From Armigeres subalbatus (taxonomy: Eukaryota; Arthropoda; Insecta; Diptera; Culicidae), in contig NC_085139.1 in assembly GCF_024139115.2 (NCBI RefSeq), positions 142,278,652 to 142,342,651 on the forward strand: a stretch of 64,000 bases of DNA, in the 5' to 3' direction. The notes beneath the pieces are model-generated. The model was not told where the DNA came from. It ran no database searches and was given only the letters and a program-made list of their open reading frames with translations. The position numbers and the translations under genes are program-made. Shown piece after piece: positions 33,960 to 45,283 of the stretch (position 1 is its first letter; every line of letters begins with the position of its first letter).

Positions 33960-34440
33960 TTTTAGAATGCTAAGATGACCCTTAAGGTAACTTCCTAAGT
34001 GGTTTTCGGATCTTCTGATCCTCAAAGCACTCTTTTCAGCTTCTAATTGTACAATTTGATGCAGAGGAAGCATGTACAGTAAAGCATATAGTGCACTCGA
34101 TGGTGTACTGCTCATTGCACCTGTAATTGAGATAGTAGTTTCATCTGAGCATTCTTCTCTTTCGTCTTTGGCCACCAGACCAACGAACCATAGGTAATTC
34201 TTGGTTTTACTATAGCTGAATATATCCAATGGATCATTTTCGGCTTAAGTCCCCCCGAGTACCACACATGTCACAAATAAGCTACAGTGACTTATATATG
34301 ACTAGATCTGGTCATAAACAAGTTGCTACAACCAAAAGTGATTGAATTGTGCTACTAGGGCCCATTGCCTACCAAAAGTTCGTTTACTAATCCATAGAGC
34401 ATTTGTCGCTTTATTAATGGCGTGTTCTAAATGCATGTTT
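33960..34440 (-). pseudogene. LINE RT C-terminal segment (5' half of the split LINE)
   Basis: Minus-strand reading: NKATNALWISKRTFGRQWAL (34425-34362), interruption by a 107-bp MITE, then PKMIHWIYSAIVKPRITYG and MLPLHQIVQLEAEKSALRIR, ending at GYLKGHLSIL where the satellite begins. This is the thumb/connection region that precedes the RNase H at 30.7 kb in the same orientation. Stops and shifts are present. Confidence 0.75.
34254..34360. mobile_element. 107-bp MITE, CCCAAGTAGCACA-type ends
   Basis: Begins CCCGAGTACCACA and ends TGTGCTACTAGGG; it interrupts the LINE RT reading frame between the WAL and PKMIHW segments. Same length as the copy at 6848-6954. Confidence 0.7.
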
Positions 34441-35440
34441 AACCCTATAAAAAAATTTTTAAAAAATTAAAGAAAATTCAGGTGAAATTAGGTTTTTAAC
34501 GAAATTTTAAAGTAACGAAAAATCAAACAATTTCTATATTTTCATATACTTACTAATATAAAACTTAACTGATTGATCAGATTCGGGAGAACACGCTCCA
34601 TGTATTGCTTTGAAAGCGGCACAAATGCTGGGGTATTGCCTTATTGCCAATTGTATATAAACGGGATCGAGGTGATTTATCACAGACTACTTCTTCTCTT
34701 ATTATAACTCTATTTATCGCAAAACAGTTATTTGACTTTGAAAAGTAAAATCGAAATTCCGTTCATAATATAGAACCAATTTAATAAAAATTCCGCGGAA
34801 AAAAAAATAAATTTCGTTTCGTTTCGAAAAATTTCGAATTTAATGGACCCTGATTTCGTATCGTTTCGAAGACTCGAAAGTAAATCTATAATTCGTTTCG
34901 TTTCGAATCAACATAAACATTTTAAATTTCGTTTCGTTTCGTTAGAAAAAAAAAGTGTGTTATCGCATACCCTTACATTTTATAGTCGTGTGCACGTAGA
35001 ATTGAAAAGACGCTACGTGGGCATCGAGCCTCAGTCGGCACTCTCACTTAAGGGATGGTTCCAATCCAGAGTTTGACTTTTTTTCCAAACAACGGCTGTA
35101 TTTTGTCCACCGCTTTGTTGAACAGTTCGTTGTTTCATTTGATTCGAAGCTAAAAGTACTAACTAACTTACACTAAATTATTGGAATTAATGTACTAAAT
35201 TGAGTGATAGTAGCGATTTCACGGTATGAAAACTAGACTCCGAACAGTGCAATGTGCTATTACATGTAGTTGTAGAAAAACATCGCCTCGAAAGTCCACC
35301 ATCTAAAATATTAGAAAAGTTTATTGAGGCTTCTGGGTTGAGTTTTTTTGCACATTAGTCAAACTCTGACTAAATGAATAAAACCATCCTTGTCTCACAT
35401 ACCCGTGATGTCAAAGTTCAAAATACAGCTGATAATCCCT
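34441..35440. other. Intergenic; CGAAACGAAA repeat and a MITE-end fragment
   Basis: 34740-34960 repeats the TTTCGTTTCG / CCGCGGAA vocabulary of 28.96 kb. 34990-35032 (GTGCACGTAGAATTGAAAAG to GTGGGCATCG) matches one end of the 28.64-kb MITE. No gene. Confidence 0.5.
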
Positions 35441-35446
35441 GCGCTC

Positions 35447-35481
35447 TATAATTCATTGTAGAGCCGCAGGCTTAGTTCAGT
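35447..35481 (+). promoter_or_regulatory. TATA box and TCAGT initiator
   Basis: TATAAT at 35447-35452 and TCAGT (the arthropod initiator) at 35477-35481, with the initiator A 32 bp after the first T of the TATA word, the normal spacing. The predicted 5' UTR is about 14 nt before ATG 35493. Confidence 0.65.
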
Positions 35482-35492
35482 AACAGACAACA

Positions 35493-35846
35493 ATGAAAGT
35501 TGTACTTTTTTCGTGTGTCTGCATACTTTTCACTGGAAGTTATGCGTTCAATGAGAACGCCGAATCCATTGACAATTTTCGAACCGTAACCAAAGATTAC
35601 TGTGAGTGGAAGTACACCTGCTGCAACCCGGTGGAGCAGCTGTCCAGTTGCACGGAATTGTGTTTCAAGTCGGTAAACTGTGTTGAGCCAAACACTGAAG
35701 CTGCTTTACAGACCCCCATGGCCGCCCGGTTCTCCATACGTAGCTTTTCTCGGCCGTCTTTCGGTGCATCTCCAATAGTGTGTCCCGAAGGCTATCGTCC
35801 AGACCATCGGAATCGTTGTAGACTTGTGTTCGTTTTCTCAATATGA
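35493..35846 (+). CDS. Small secreted cysteine-rich protein, 117 aa
   Basis: A single-exon gene with promoter elements 14-46 bp upstream of the ATG and an AATAAA signal 7 bp after the stop (35853-35858). The first 18 residues (MKVVLFSCVCILFTGSYA) are a clear signal peptide. The mature part has eight cysteines: a cluster at about residues 43-68 (C-x6-CC-x8-C-x3-C-x5-C) and a C-terminal CPEGYRPDHRNRC, a tail style common in insect extracellular proteins. An Arg/Ser-rich linker (ARFSIRSFSRPSFG) could be a processing region. No enzyme motif is seen and I do not know the family. It ends 313 bp upstream of the UGT gene on the same strand. Role unknown; secretion is well supported. Confidence 0.8.
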   Translation: MKVVLFSCVCILFTGSYAFNENAESIDNFRTVTKDYCEWKYTCCNPVEQLSSCTELCFKSVNCVEPNTEAALQTPMAARFSIRSFSRPSFGASPIVCPEGYRPDHRNRCRLVFVFSI

Positions 35847-36159
35847 TTAAAAAATAAAAGTTGTTAGAAAAACAGTGTGTTTTATTTTAATTTACAGATA
35901 TATGCCTAACATCATCCCTCAGATGAAAAATAAATCAGGTATGCTTGCATGCATGAAATCACTGAAATCTAATCAAACGAGTCTTAAAGTTATTCGGTAA
36001 TTGAAACACGTATGGATAATACTTTCAGAGAGTAGCAACTGCTAACCGCAGTTATCAGTTGACGCTGAGGTGTGTGATAACGATTTGGTGGTACGGCTTA
36101 CATTTATCAACACGCTCCCAATTAGAGACGTGCAGTGAACCGATAACTACTCAGTAAGA

Positions 36160-37778
36160 ATGAAGTTCAAACATTCGAGTTTATTGTGTGCAGCTGTGGT
36201 ATTAGTGGTGATTCCTGCAGCATTTGCCGAAAATATTCTATTCCTACAAACACTTGCTTCTCGGAGCCACCATATTTGGAACAAACAAATATTCGAACGA
36301 CTTTTTAACAATGGACATAACCTCACAATCCTGTCGTTCGAAGAAGAAGAATCCGTTCCTGGAAAAACGTTTCTGGTCGTTAAAGATTTCATGACGAAGC
36401 TAATGGCAGATTATGAAGGAGACTGGGACTATACAATTGAACAAAGTCCGTTTGTGAATATCCATTTCATGTATGACTTCTATAATAAAGCCAGTCGTTT
36501 GCTGACAAAAGAGGAAGCCGTTCTTAAGCTCTTGGAGTACCCCAAAACGTTCAAGTTTGATTTGATAATCCATGATCTAACGATGGGACAGTTCCTATTA
36601 GGATTCGTTGAACACTTTGGAAATCCACCGTTGGTCTCCTTAACGGCCTTCAATATACCTTCACATGTGACAACAATGACGGATGCTCCATTATTCACAA
36701 CTTATATGCCACATTACGCATCCAAATTTGATAATCATATGAACTTTATCGAGCGAGTGAAAAATAGCCTTTATTGGGCTTTTGATCTTTTTTATCGCAA
36801 CCGAATCTACATGACCAATGAAGACAGGAGAGTTAAACAGATATTCGGTAAAAATGCTACTTCGGTAAAACGGATTGAACAGCGATCGGATGTAGTTTTG
36901 GTTAACAGTGACTACAGTATGGATTACTATCAAGCCCTCCCACCGAATGTCATACCTGTGGGCGGATTGCATGTTGGCCGTCAAGAGAAAGTTCCACCGG
37001 TAGTGAAACAATTCATAGCACGCGCCAACAAAGGAGTCGTATTACTCAGCTTCGGCACTAACGTTGCTTCTGAAATGCTTGGTGACAAAACGAACGAAGA
37101 TATTTTCAAAGTTTTTAGAAGCTTGCCCGACTATGGATTCATTTGGAAACATGGCAGTCCAGAAAAATTGGGAGTAATTCCTCCCAATGTTCTAGTTATG
37201 AAATGGGTTCCACAAGCTGCAATTCTCGCCCATTCGAGGACCAAACTTTTGATCAGTCACGGAGGGCTGCTTAGTCTGCAGGAAGCTTCATGGCATGGGG
37301 TTCCTGTTGTAGCCGTTCCATTTTTCGTTGATCAGTATTCTAATGCGGAGAAACTCGTCAAAGCAGGAGTTGGTGTGCAGCTTCTACCCAAAAATATCAA
37401 CGAGGAAAGCTTTAAAGAGGCTATTTTGCAAATATTGGACAATCCCAGGTATAGTAGTGTGTGGTTTGGTTAATAAAAACCTTTACATAAATTTTAAATC
37501 ATTCCAGCTACCATAAAAAAATGAAAGAACGGTCTTACCGATTCAAAGCACAACCGGAGCATCCGCTAGACCGTGCAATTTTTTGGATTGAGAAAGTATT
37601 GGAAAATAAAGGCCTGAATTATCTTCGCTCGCCAGCGCTCGATATGAGCATATATCAGATCTATGCCATCGATATGGTGGCCTCTGTACTCTTTGTAGCG
37701 TTCTTGTATTATCTTATCATTCGCAGACATATCGGACGACCAGTGCCTCCTAATAAGAGTAAACCAAAAAAAGAGTGA
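36160..37778 (+). CDS. UDP-glycosyltransferase, tandem copy 1 (two exons, 519 aa)
   Basis: Transfers a sugar from a UDP-sugar (usually UDP-glucose in insects) to small lipophilic acceptors in the ER lumen. Exon 1 is 36160-37448 and exon 2 is 37508-37778; the 59-bp intron has GTATAG...TTCCAG ends and is phase 2. Signal peptide residues 1-23; His pair at 37-38 (SRSHHIW) where the catalytic base of UGTs lies; FDLIIHD at 133-139 with the partner Asp; KWVPQ near 348-352; UGT signature about 365-392 (ISHGG...PFFVDQ). Transmembrane anchor about 484-501, then a cytosolic tail ending KPKKE, a K-x-K-x-x ER-retrieval signal. Length is normal for the family. AATAAA at 37808-37813. A TCAGT initiator is possible at 36055. 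Acceptor substrate cannot be read from sequence. Confidence 0.95.
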
Positions 37779-38895
37779 TTTATATTTTATATATGGTCAT
37801 AAAACTGAATAAAATGATATTTTATTGAATTTTGAGAAAGCGTAAGTCTACACAGCTAAAATTATAATGTGGTATTACATTTATTTTCATGCACCTATAA
37901 ATAAATTCAATCAATTCAATAATTACCATGCCTTCATTAAATGGTTATGGAACGACTTACATTTACTCAACGATTCATTTTACATGTTTGCTTCACAATG
38001 CAATATGCTAGTGATGTTACACAGCAGTGTATTTTGTAGCCTGAATACCTGGGTGGCATCCCTTTATTACTCATCAGCCTCTTTCCAACCATTTTACTTG
38101 ATTTTTGTACGACACTAGAAAACAAATATACTGTGTATGTATACTTAAACAAGTAATGTGTTTTAAATACGGCTAAGTAATAAATGTTAGGGATGGGAAA
38201 AGAAGATCTGCCCGAATTGATCTGAAATCAGAATATTGTTATACAGATTTGGCCAACATAGTTTCGAACAGATTCTGATATTCAATGCTACTTTAAGTTC
38301 CAAAAAAATGTTGCCATCAACATAACATACAAACCCCTAGTCACCAACTACGTGGTAGGATTGGACAGCGTGCCGCAAGATCCGCCACAGTTCTATGGGT
38401 CGGGAGGCAGCTTCACCATTCACCTTCCGGGACTCGCTTAGTCCTGAATCACACAGGCAGTCTCGCTTCCGTTGTGTACGACAAGTGTGGTTTTTTCGCT
38501 AGTATTGTACTTTTAACAACGGTGCGAGTCCTCGAGGCCAACTTTACTAAGGGAGTAGAATGACTCGGCTGGCAGCCCTCGCTTTACAGCATACGTTACA
38601 GCATATATGTTACGTTACAGCATATATGATGTAACAAAAAGGCTCCGTTAGATTCGACTCATTCTTCCATCACTTTTTAAAATTACAGGTCATCGATACT
38701 ATGGAGCTTGTATTCAATATTGCGTACAAGAAAAAGTTAAAAAGTTTGATGTAAGCATCATAGAATCAAAATTTCGTTGCGTCGCAGCATGCGTGAAATA
38801 ATAAAAATAACAGTTGTGCGTTGCTCCCGTATTGAGTGGTGTGCCCTTGAAAACCCGAGTACTTTCAAACTTGATTAATGAGATTTTAGATCATT
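37779..38895. other. Intergenic, no gene seen
   Basis: Includes the UGT 3' end (AATAAA 37808). The rest is AT-rich with no recognised repeat; a GC-richer stretch at 38330-38570 is unassigned. Confidence 0.45.
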
Positions 38896-38992
38896 GGGCG
38901 TAACAGTTTATTCCTTCTGATTCTTTTGTCCCCATATATAGCTTTATATGTAGACGAAGAATCAGAAGGAATAAATTTTGGCTGTTACGCCC
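38896..38992. repeat. 97-bp near-perfect hairpin
   Basis: Left arm GGGCGTAACAG then TTTATTCCTTCTGATTCTT; right arm AAGAATCAGAAGGAATAAA then CTGTTACGCCC. Arms of about 30 nt pair almost fully, with a 5-6-nt bulge on one side and a loop of about 30 nt. It could be a tiny MITE or a hairpin RNA locus. Confidence 0.75.
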
Positions 38993-40301
38993 TTTTCAAA
39001 TGTTGGTCTAGAATTGTCCTTAAAGGCCATTGAACACAAAAATATGTGTTCAAATATTTACATAGCGTTTAATTTTCAGAAATTTTAACTGTGAAGCTTT
39101 CACTTTACCTGAATTATTTTATTTCATTTTTTTGTTACGAAATTACATTGTAACGTTTTACGTTTTTATGTTTTTATCTTTTCAAGCAAAATCAAGTGTG
39201 AATAAATTGATAAAATTAATTTATATTTTTGTTTTTGTTTCTAATAGTTTATACGTGTCATCTGTTTAAGTTTATTGATATTTGTAGCTTTGGACGTTTT
39301 TTTTCTTTTTAAACAAAATCATGTTTAAATTCAAAATTAAATTCGGTACGCGTCAACGAGAAAGCAAGTCGTCGACATGGTTTGTGTCTCGACTAAATGT
39401 TGTGATGATTGAGTACTATGACGACAGCCATACTCAATATGGCAACGAAACTTTGTAATGTTCCATGTAGTAAAGTTAGCTCGATGTCTCCGAAGGCGCG
39501 AACTCTATGTCGCCATTTGAAATTTAAATTGGCGCAATTGCTAAATAATGGGTTAATTGTTGCAGAAGGTTTCTTGTTCAAGAACAAACTTAAACTCGTT
39601 CATTTCGCTTCCATAACGGCTGGCATATTGAAGTTTTGCGAGTTTTAAGAATTTCTATTATTGAGTTTGAGTTCAGTTTGTCAAGGTAACTAAAGTGATT
39701 GGAGTGATTTTGTACTTGATTGTAATTATTATTTTTAGTTCGTTCTTTAGATTTGATTCGATTGTCGGTATAGACTCTCGCAAAGTTCTATTTAAAAAGT
39801 GTAGTGTACCAAAAAAGGTAAATTTTGTCGAACTACTCGTTATCTGATAAATGTTAATTAATGTTTCGCTTTGGACTTCCAGCGCGTGGCCCTTTTTTTG
39901 GTACGGGCTGGAATTTTCGGAGTCGACCGGAGTCGACGAAAGGGGTTTGTGGCATTTCGGGCGCGTGATGTTTGAAGGAGTTTTTTGTGGAGTCCGTGCG
40001 CTCGTCAAGGGCTGCCTTTCGGGGTAGTGAAACGGAGTGTGGTGAAGTTTCGTCGAAAAGTGAACCGTCGATCGCCAATTAATCGACGGTGGTCCAAACC
40101 GTTTCATACCCTACGGACCATTCAGAGAGCTCAGCGCATGGAGTCCGTCGCCAATTGCATACCACACTGCCGGACTGGAACCGAAGGCGAGGGTTCATTT
40201 CCATAAAATATCCATCATAGCCATAAAAAGCGAATCCGTGTGGAGGTACGTTGGCCCTTGTCCGGGGGGAAAATCAACCCGGGAAACGCGGGTTGCAGCT
40301 C
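38993..40301. other. Intergenic leading into the duplicated block
   Basis: AT-rich to about 39830, then GC-richer. Open frames on both strands near 39670-40200 have no recognisable domain. It may be the 5' part of an unclassified repeat. Confidence 0.35.
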
Positions 40302-40950
40302 TCTCGAGGAAATCGGAGGCCTTCCGTCCAGCCGCCACCCACTTCGAGAATCAGTCGGGCAAAACAACTTGACCGGTGGTTTCCGGATCCCGTAAGTGGC
40401 GCTCAAGCCACCGGTTATTAATAAACCTCAAGCTGAAGCTACGAACGGTTACAACATTATAATAATATTATTGTTTGTTTTTGCCTTTCTCGTACACCAA
40501 GGTGTAACGAAAAGGCTATATATTCACTTCCAAGATGATTTTGTGATAGAAGGTCCGGAGACCCATAGTGTCATCGACTCAGCTCGACGAATTGAGATGA
40601 TGTCTGTATGTATGTGCGCAAAATAAAACTCTCTCATCACTGATTTATTTGCAACAAGTTGCATTCGACAGGGAACTCTGTCCCATTGTTTCCTATTGAA
40701 AATTGGCCAAATCTGACTATGGGATCAAAAGTTATAGCCAACATACGATTTCTATAGAAAACACACGCTAAGGAAATCTAACTCAATTTTTTTAGTATAT
40801 CTAATGTATGAGAAAGGCATGAACACCGCTAGGTGGACCAATCAGGGTTTTTTTTCGGATTGTACAATCATAGTTTTGGCCTAAGAAAGGCATTGTATTT
40901 GGTTTAACTTCTTGCCGATATCTTCACCCCCACTTGGGCGTTAAACCCAG
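40302..40950 (+). repeat. Duplicated block, copy 1 (shorter)
   Basis: Starts with CTCGAGGAAATCGGAGGCCT, is joined at ACTTCG to AGAATCAGTCGGGCAAAAC, continues through a TIR element and ends GGGCGTTAAACCCAGTTTT. Copy 2 has the same two parts but separated by 548 bp. Confidence 0.8.
40481..40850 (+). mobile_element. TIR element (168-bp-unit family), one unit
   Basis: Begins TTGCCTTTCTCGTACACC, whose first 33 bp form a hairpin with the following GGTGTAACGAAAAGGC. It contains CGGAGACCCATAGTGTCAT, a nearly lost GT tract and one 168-bp-type unit (40625-40790), then ATGAGAAAGGCATGAACACC and the tail GCTAGGTGGACCAATCAGGG. Confidence 0.75.
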
Positions 40951-40954
40951 TTTT

Positions 40955-42196
40955 CTCGAGGAAATCGGAGGCCTTCCGTCCAGCCGCCACCCACTTCGCA
41001 ACTTTAGTTCGGCCATATTTGCAAGGGCTCATCAGCGGCACGTAATCCCGCAGCTGTCGCCGCTATCGTCAAGGACAGCTTCACCGCCATCGCCACGAAC
41101 AGGTTCGACACCACCATTCCGAACCGGTTCACCGCTATCGCGCCGGTGAAACCCAGCAAGTTGACGAAGAAGAAAACCTGCGCAGGTATGTGACTAGTGA
41201 CCATGATCTAGAAACGTTTCCATTTTCGTACAAACCCCAAATATGTGTTCAACCCGAAACAAATAAATCCGACGAACTTTTGAGTAAGAATATTGAGTAG
41301 TTCCGATTAAGTTTTTTAGTTGGAGTAATCGCTGAGAGATCTTCCGTTCGCTTTTGCTTTCCGTTCCGTTCCGTCATCTACTTCGATTATTCACCTTGCA
41401 TAATTTCTGCCGGGATTTGTTAGCGGGTTGGAAGAGTTTGATTAATGTAACTTGGGAGGTTGTCAAGTTGGGGGAAACACTTGGCACAAAGCGAAATATA
41501 AGGTTTCAGCCACCGTCCGTTCGGGTGACCCCTGAGAAGAAAAGTCGAGAATCAGTCGGGCAAAACAACTTGACCGGTGGTTTCCGGATCCCGTAAGTGG
41601 CGCTCAAGCCACCGGTTATTAATAGACCTCAAGCTGAAGCTACGAACGGTTACAACATTATATGTAATAATATTATTGTTTGTTTTTGCCTTTCTCGTAA
41701 ACCAAGGTGTAACGAAAAGGCTATATATTCACTTCCAAGACGATTTTGTGATAGAAGGTCCGGAGACCTATAGTGTCATATACCAATCGACTCAGCTCGA
41801 CGAATTGAGATGATGTCTGTATGTGTGTATGTGTGTGCGTGTGTGTATGTATGTGCGCAAAATAAAACTCACTCAGAACCGATTTATTTGCAACAAGTTG
41901 CATTCGACAGGGAATCCTGTCCCATTGTTTCCTATTGAAAATAGGCCAAATCTGACTATGGGATCAAAAGTTATAGCCAAAATACAATTTCTATAAAAAA
42001 CACACGCTGAGGAAATCTCACTCCATTTTTTTTTTTAATATATCTAATGTATGAGAAAGGCATGAACACCGCTAGGTGGACCAATCAGGGTTTTTTTTCG
42101 GATTGTACAATCATAGTTTTGGCCTAAGAAAGGCATTGTATTTGGTTTAACTTCTTGCCGATATCTTCACCCCCACTTGGGCGTTAAACCCAGTTT
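40955..42196 (+). repeat. Duplicated block, copy 2 (longer)
   Basis: CTCGAGGAAATCGGAGGCCT at 40955 continues into 548 bp absent from copy 1 (41001-41548), then AGAATCAGTCGGGCAAAAC at 41549 through to GGGCGTTAAACCCAGTTTT near 42196. The extra segment has a Pro/Ser/Thr-rich open stretch (40994-41185) followed by a donor-like GGTATGTGA, but does not itself have GT...AG ends. Confidence 0.8.
41684..42095 (+). mobile_element. TIR element (168-bp-unit family), one unit plus GT tract
   Basis: Same as the copy at 40481 but with a longer GT/GTAT tract (41820-41862) and 8 bp more in the leader (ATACCAAT), showing the two copies diverged after duplication. Confidence 0.75.
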
Positions 42197-42229
42197 TGCA
42201 CCGTTTAAGAGTAAGCGGAGGTGAAGAAA

Positions 42230-44680
42230 TTGGCCCTTATATCTATAATTTGATAACCTATCTACCTATTTACACTACAGTTTTATGTGTCCTAATGGTT
42301 GGCTGATCAAATGTGACGCAACGGACCCTAAACTTTTCTTTACTCTCACCAAAGCGTTCCTCAAGAGTTTTTATCCCAGCCAGATGGTGGACCTAGGATG
42401 TTCTAGTCCTGGGTGAGATGTGTTTGAAGACAGGCTTGTTCCGTATGAGGACGCTGGCAACTCGAGTCAGCTGGTGCACGGTGAATCGACCGCGTCGGAA
42501 ATCAAACTGTTCCTCGAGCAAGTTGTTCTGATATTCGGCAGACTAACGTAGCTGACTGTGAATTGCCTTCTCGAACAGCTTGGATAACCCTGAGAGCAGT
42601 GTTGTCCTACACTCAGGGCAAAAAAGTATGCCCTTTGATTTTACTCCATCTAAACGATTTTATAGTCTTAGTTAAATGCACTCCAGAGCCACAGGAGCGC
42701 GCGCACTAAAAATACACTGGAGTGTTTTCACTGGAGCGTATTTTCAGCGCGCGCGCTCCTGTGGCTCTGGAGTGCAGTTTTTTGACAGTTTGCCATGACA
42801 TTTAGAAAATCCAAATATCCTTCTATTAGTTGAACTTACTTAGTTGAGACTATAAAATCGTTTAAATGGAGTAAAATCAAAGAGCAGAATTTTTTGCCTT
42901 GAGTGTAGGATAACACTGCCTGAGAGAAGGTTTATGGTTAGGGGAGGAAGGATCATTCCCAGGCTTCCAGATAGGGATGACTTTCGCTTACTTCCAGGAC
43001 GATTGGAAGTAGCTGAGCCAGAGACACTGATTTAAGATCAGCGAAAGGTGCACGAAGAACGGAGCACTCATGTGTTTGAACTCGAGATACAGGATGCTGT
43101 CAAAGACTGGGGCCTTCTTGTTTTTCGATGATTGTATATAGGCCAACAATTCGCCAGCAGAGATCTCCAACTCCTCTGTAAAGTCCTTTGGAGTCAAATG
43201 GATTTTGTTAGTATGCTCGTTTACGGCTGCTTCGTGGGGACTGACGATGTTCAGTCCAAGATTGTGTAAGCTAACGAAGTGACGACCTATTTCGGCGACC
43301 TTCTCTGCAGGTATCAGAACGTCGGCTCCGGGGGCACGTTCATCTCAATTTGGGAGAATTGTGCCATTTGTTGTCCAATACTGGCTGCAGGAGTTATCAA
43401 GCGATCATAAGAGCCATTGTTGTCTAATTGGATCAAAGGGGCTGTCCATATACCACGTAGACAGGTTTTGATCAGTTTTAGCCAGCGTGGACATTAGCTC
43501 ATACAAATTTTCAAAAATTTGTGTGAACCGTGGACATTCGCCTTTGGTGAGTGTATCAATGATTAGGGTGTTGCTTACCTGACGAGCTACATGCTGCTCC
43601 CGTGCCACCGAAATCGCCTGTTCGATGGAGCGCAGCTGTAAGTCGATACCCTCCGAAGTTCCTAGAGGCGCCTCGTAGTTGATGTTAGAATCGATGACTT
43701 GGCGGAACCGTTTCTAATATGCCCAATTCTGCCACCACCGGCAGCTGCATCCGAGTTAGCTTGATGATGTTCCTCTGCAGGGCGGCCAATGAACCATCGC
43801 CGGCTTTGGCTTGGTTGGGCAGTAGGCCGCAATTAGCGTGATTGTGCCAAAAGAGATAGTATCTTCAACACCGATGGTCTCGATGATGCTCAGCTGAAAG
43901 CTAGGCAGCAGGCGACATCTGATGTTGCAGCGAAGAGCGATGGCCACACCATCTCCTGGTCGGCTGGTCGAGTCGCACGATGCGAAAGTCCGGGATACTG
44001 ACGTTCACCTTCGGTTTTAGGTGCATTTCGGTAAGGAAGGCCACGTCTTTTTCCTTCTCCTCAAGGAAATCCTTCAGCTAGATGGTTTTGCTATTGAGCG
44101 AGCAAGCATTCAGTTCACCAGGTCCACTCTAGCAACATTTTCAATTATGCACATGCCAAGAGTAAAGACCTGGTCAATGCGGATTTTACACCCGCGCAGC
44201 CGAGTGGCCAGCTGCGCGAAAATCGGCAACAGTTGGTTTAGAGGGGGACAGATTCTTCCGATGGTACATTATCGTTCTCCGACTGTCGATGGAATCCAGG
44301 AGGAGGGAGCGGGGGCCATTCACTGGAGGCGGTGGTGCTGGAGCTTGAACTGACGCAGCTGCTGCTGCGGTTTGTAATGGTGGAAGGATTGTAATCGCTC
44401 GTCGGAAGCCACCATGGCCGGATAGTTCACCTCGTGGAGTAACACGGTTCTTCTTCGGCAGGGTTCTGGTGGAAGCCTTGTTCTGGATTTCCAGGAACTC
44501 CGCTCGCTTTAGGCAGCCCTTTGTGGTGGCTCGATGTTTGCCGCCACAGTTGGCGCACTTGGGATCGGCCATCTCCATCTTGTCGCACTTTGTCGGTCGG
44601 ATGGAGTTTCCCACAGTGCAGTGCGGCTTCATGCAGCAGTTTTTTTTTATTTTCATTGAGAGAGGTCACGTGATATTTAC
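42230..44680 (-). mobile_element. Jockey-clade LINE (Juan-like), decayed
   Basis: Minus-strand order: gag C-terminus with a finger CANCGGKHRATTKGC (44186-44656 frame), endonuclease (VAFLTEMHL near 44050, GVAIALR near 43950, ITLIAAYCP near 43850), then RT (KNKKAPVFDSILYLEFKHM near 43120, FQSSWK near 42990), a hAT MITE, and RT again (LFEKAIHSQL and FRRGR-VHQLTR near 42570-42450). The 5' end and the RT catalytic core beyond 42230 are missing. The frames are broken in many places. The similarity to Aedes Juan is from motif memory. Confidence 0.78.
42597..42918. mobile_element. hAT-type MITE, 322 bp, perfect 8-bp target duplication
   Basis: TIR CAGTGTTGTCCTACACTCA against the inverse CAGTGTTATCCTACACTCA, extending inward for about 85 bp (TTTGATTTTACTCCATYTAA, ACGATTTTATAGTC). 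CCTGAGAG flanks both sides (42589-42596, 42919-42926). The core is a second, perfect palindrome (GCACTCCAGAGCCACAGGAG and its inverse, with GCGCGC). It lies inside the Jockey LINE. Confidence 0.9.
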
Positions 44681-45283
44681 ATTTTACTCTTTCCCGCTTT
44701 CATAGAAAACATAAACAATGAAAGAAATTCCACAGTCAAATTTTCACAGAATTTCATTTCATGAAAGCGCATCAAACTATTGTAAAAAAGCTGTTTCTTC
44801 TTCAATAATGTTACTTCTAACTTGAAAATCAGGAACAATATAATCATTTTATCGACTGGTCATAGTTATTTGCACGGATCAATTATTATTGAATTGTTTC
44901 AAAAATAAATAGCACGACAGGACAGTAAAAAAGGCATTTATATTTTGCTTCGTTGTGGCAAGCAGGTATTAATTGAGTATAAGGGAACAATTTACAGATA
45001 TTTTACAAAACCGACAGAAATGTACATGTTACAAATATGGACACATTGGCAGCATATATCCATAGGTCATTGCGATACAAATTCTGAATCATGGTAAAAA
45101 CACTTTCACCGGTAGAAGGATTATACTGTTTTTTTTTTGTTTGAACTATATACTCAGACCCACCACGTCGTGTTTTATGTATGCTATCACTCTCCACGGT
45201 GAATATTATCTCTACTTAGTAGTTAGTACTGATAACACAATTTGGAAATTTATATTCAAGCCACATATATCAGGCCAGTCATC
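44681..45283. other. Upstream region of UGT copy 2
   Basis: AT-rich, no gene or known repeat. It should hold the promoter of the UGT; I see no convincing TATA/initiator pair. Confidence 0.45.

Noticed and set aside
41001..41548. Retained intron distinguishing the two duplicated copies
   Set aside because: The extra segment does not begin with GT or end with AG at the joint.
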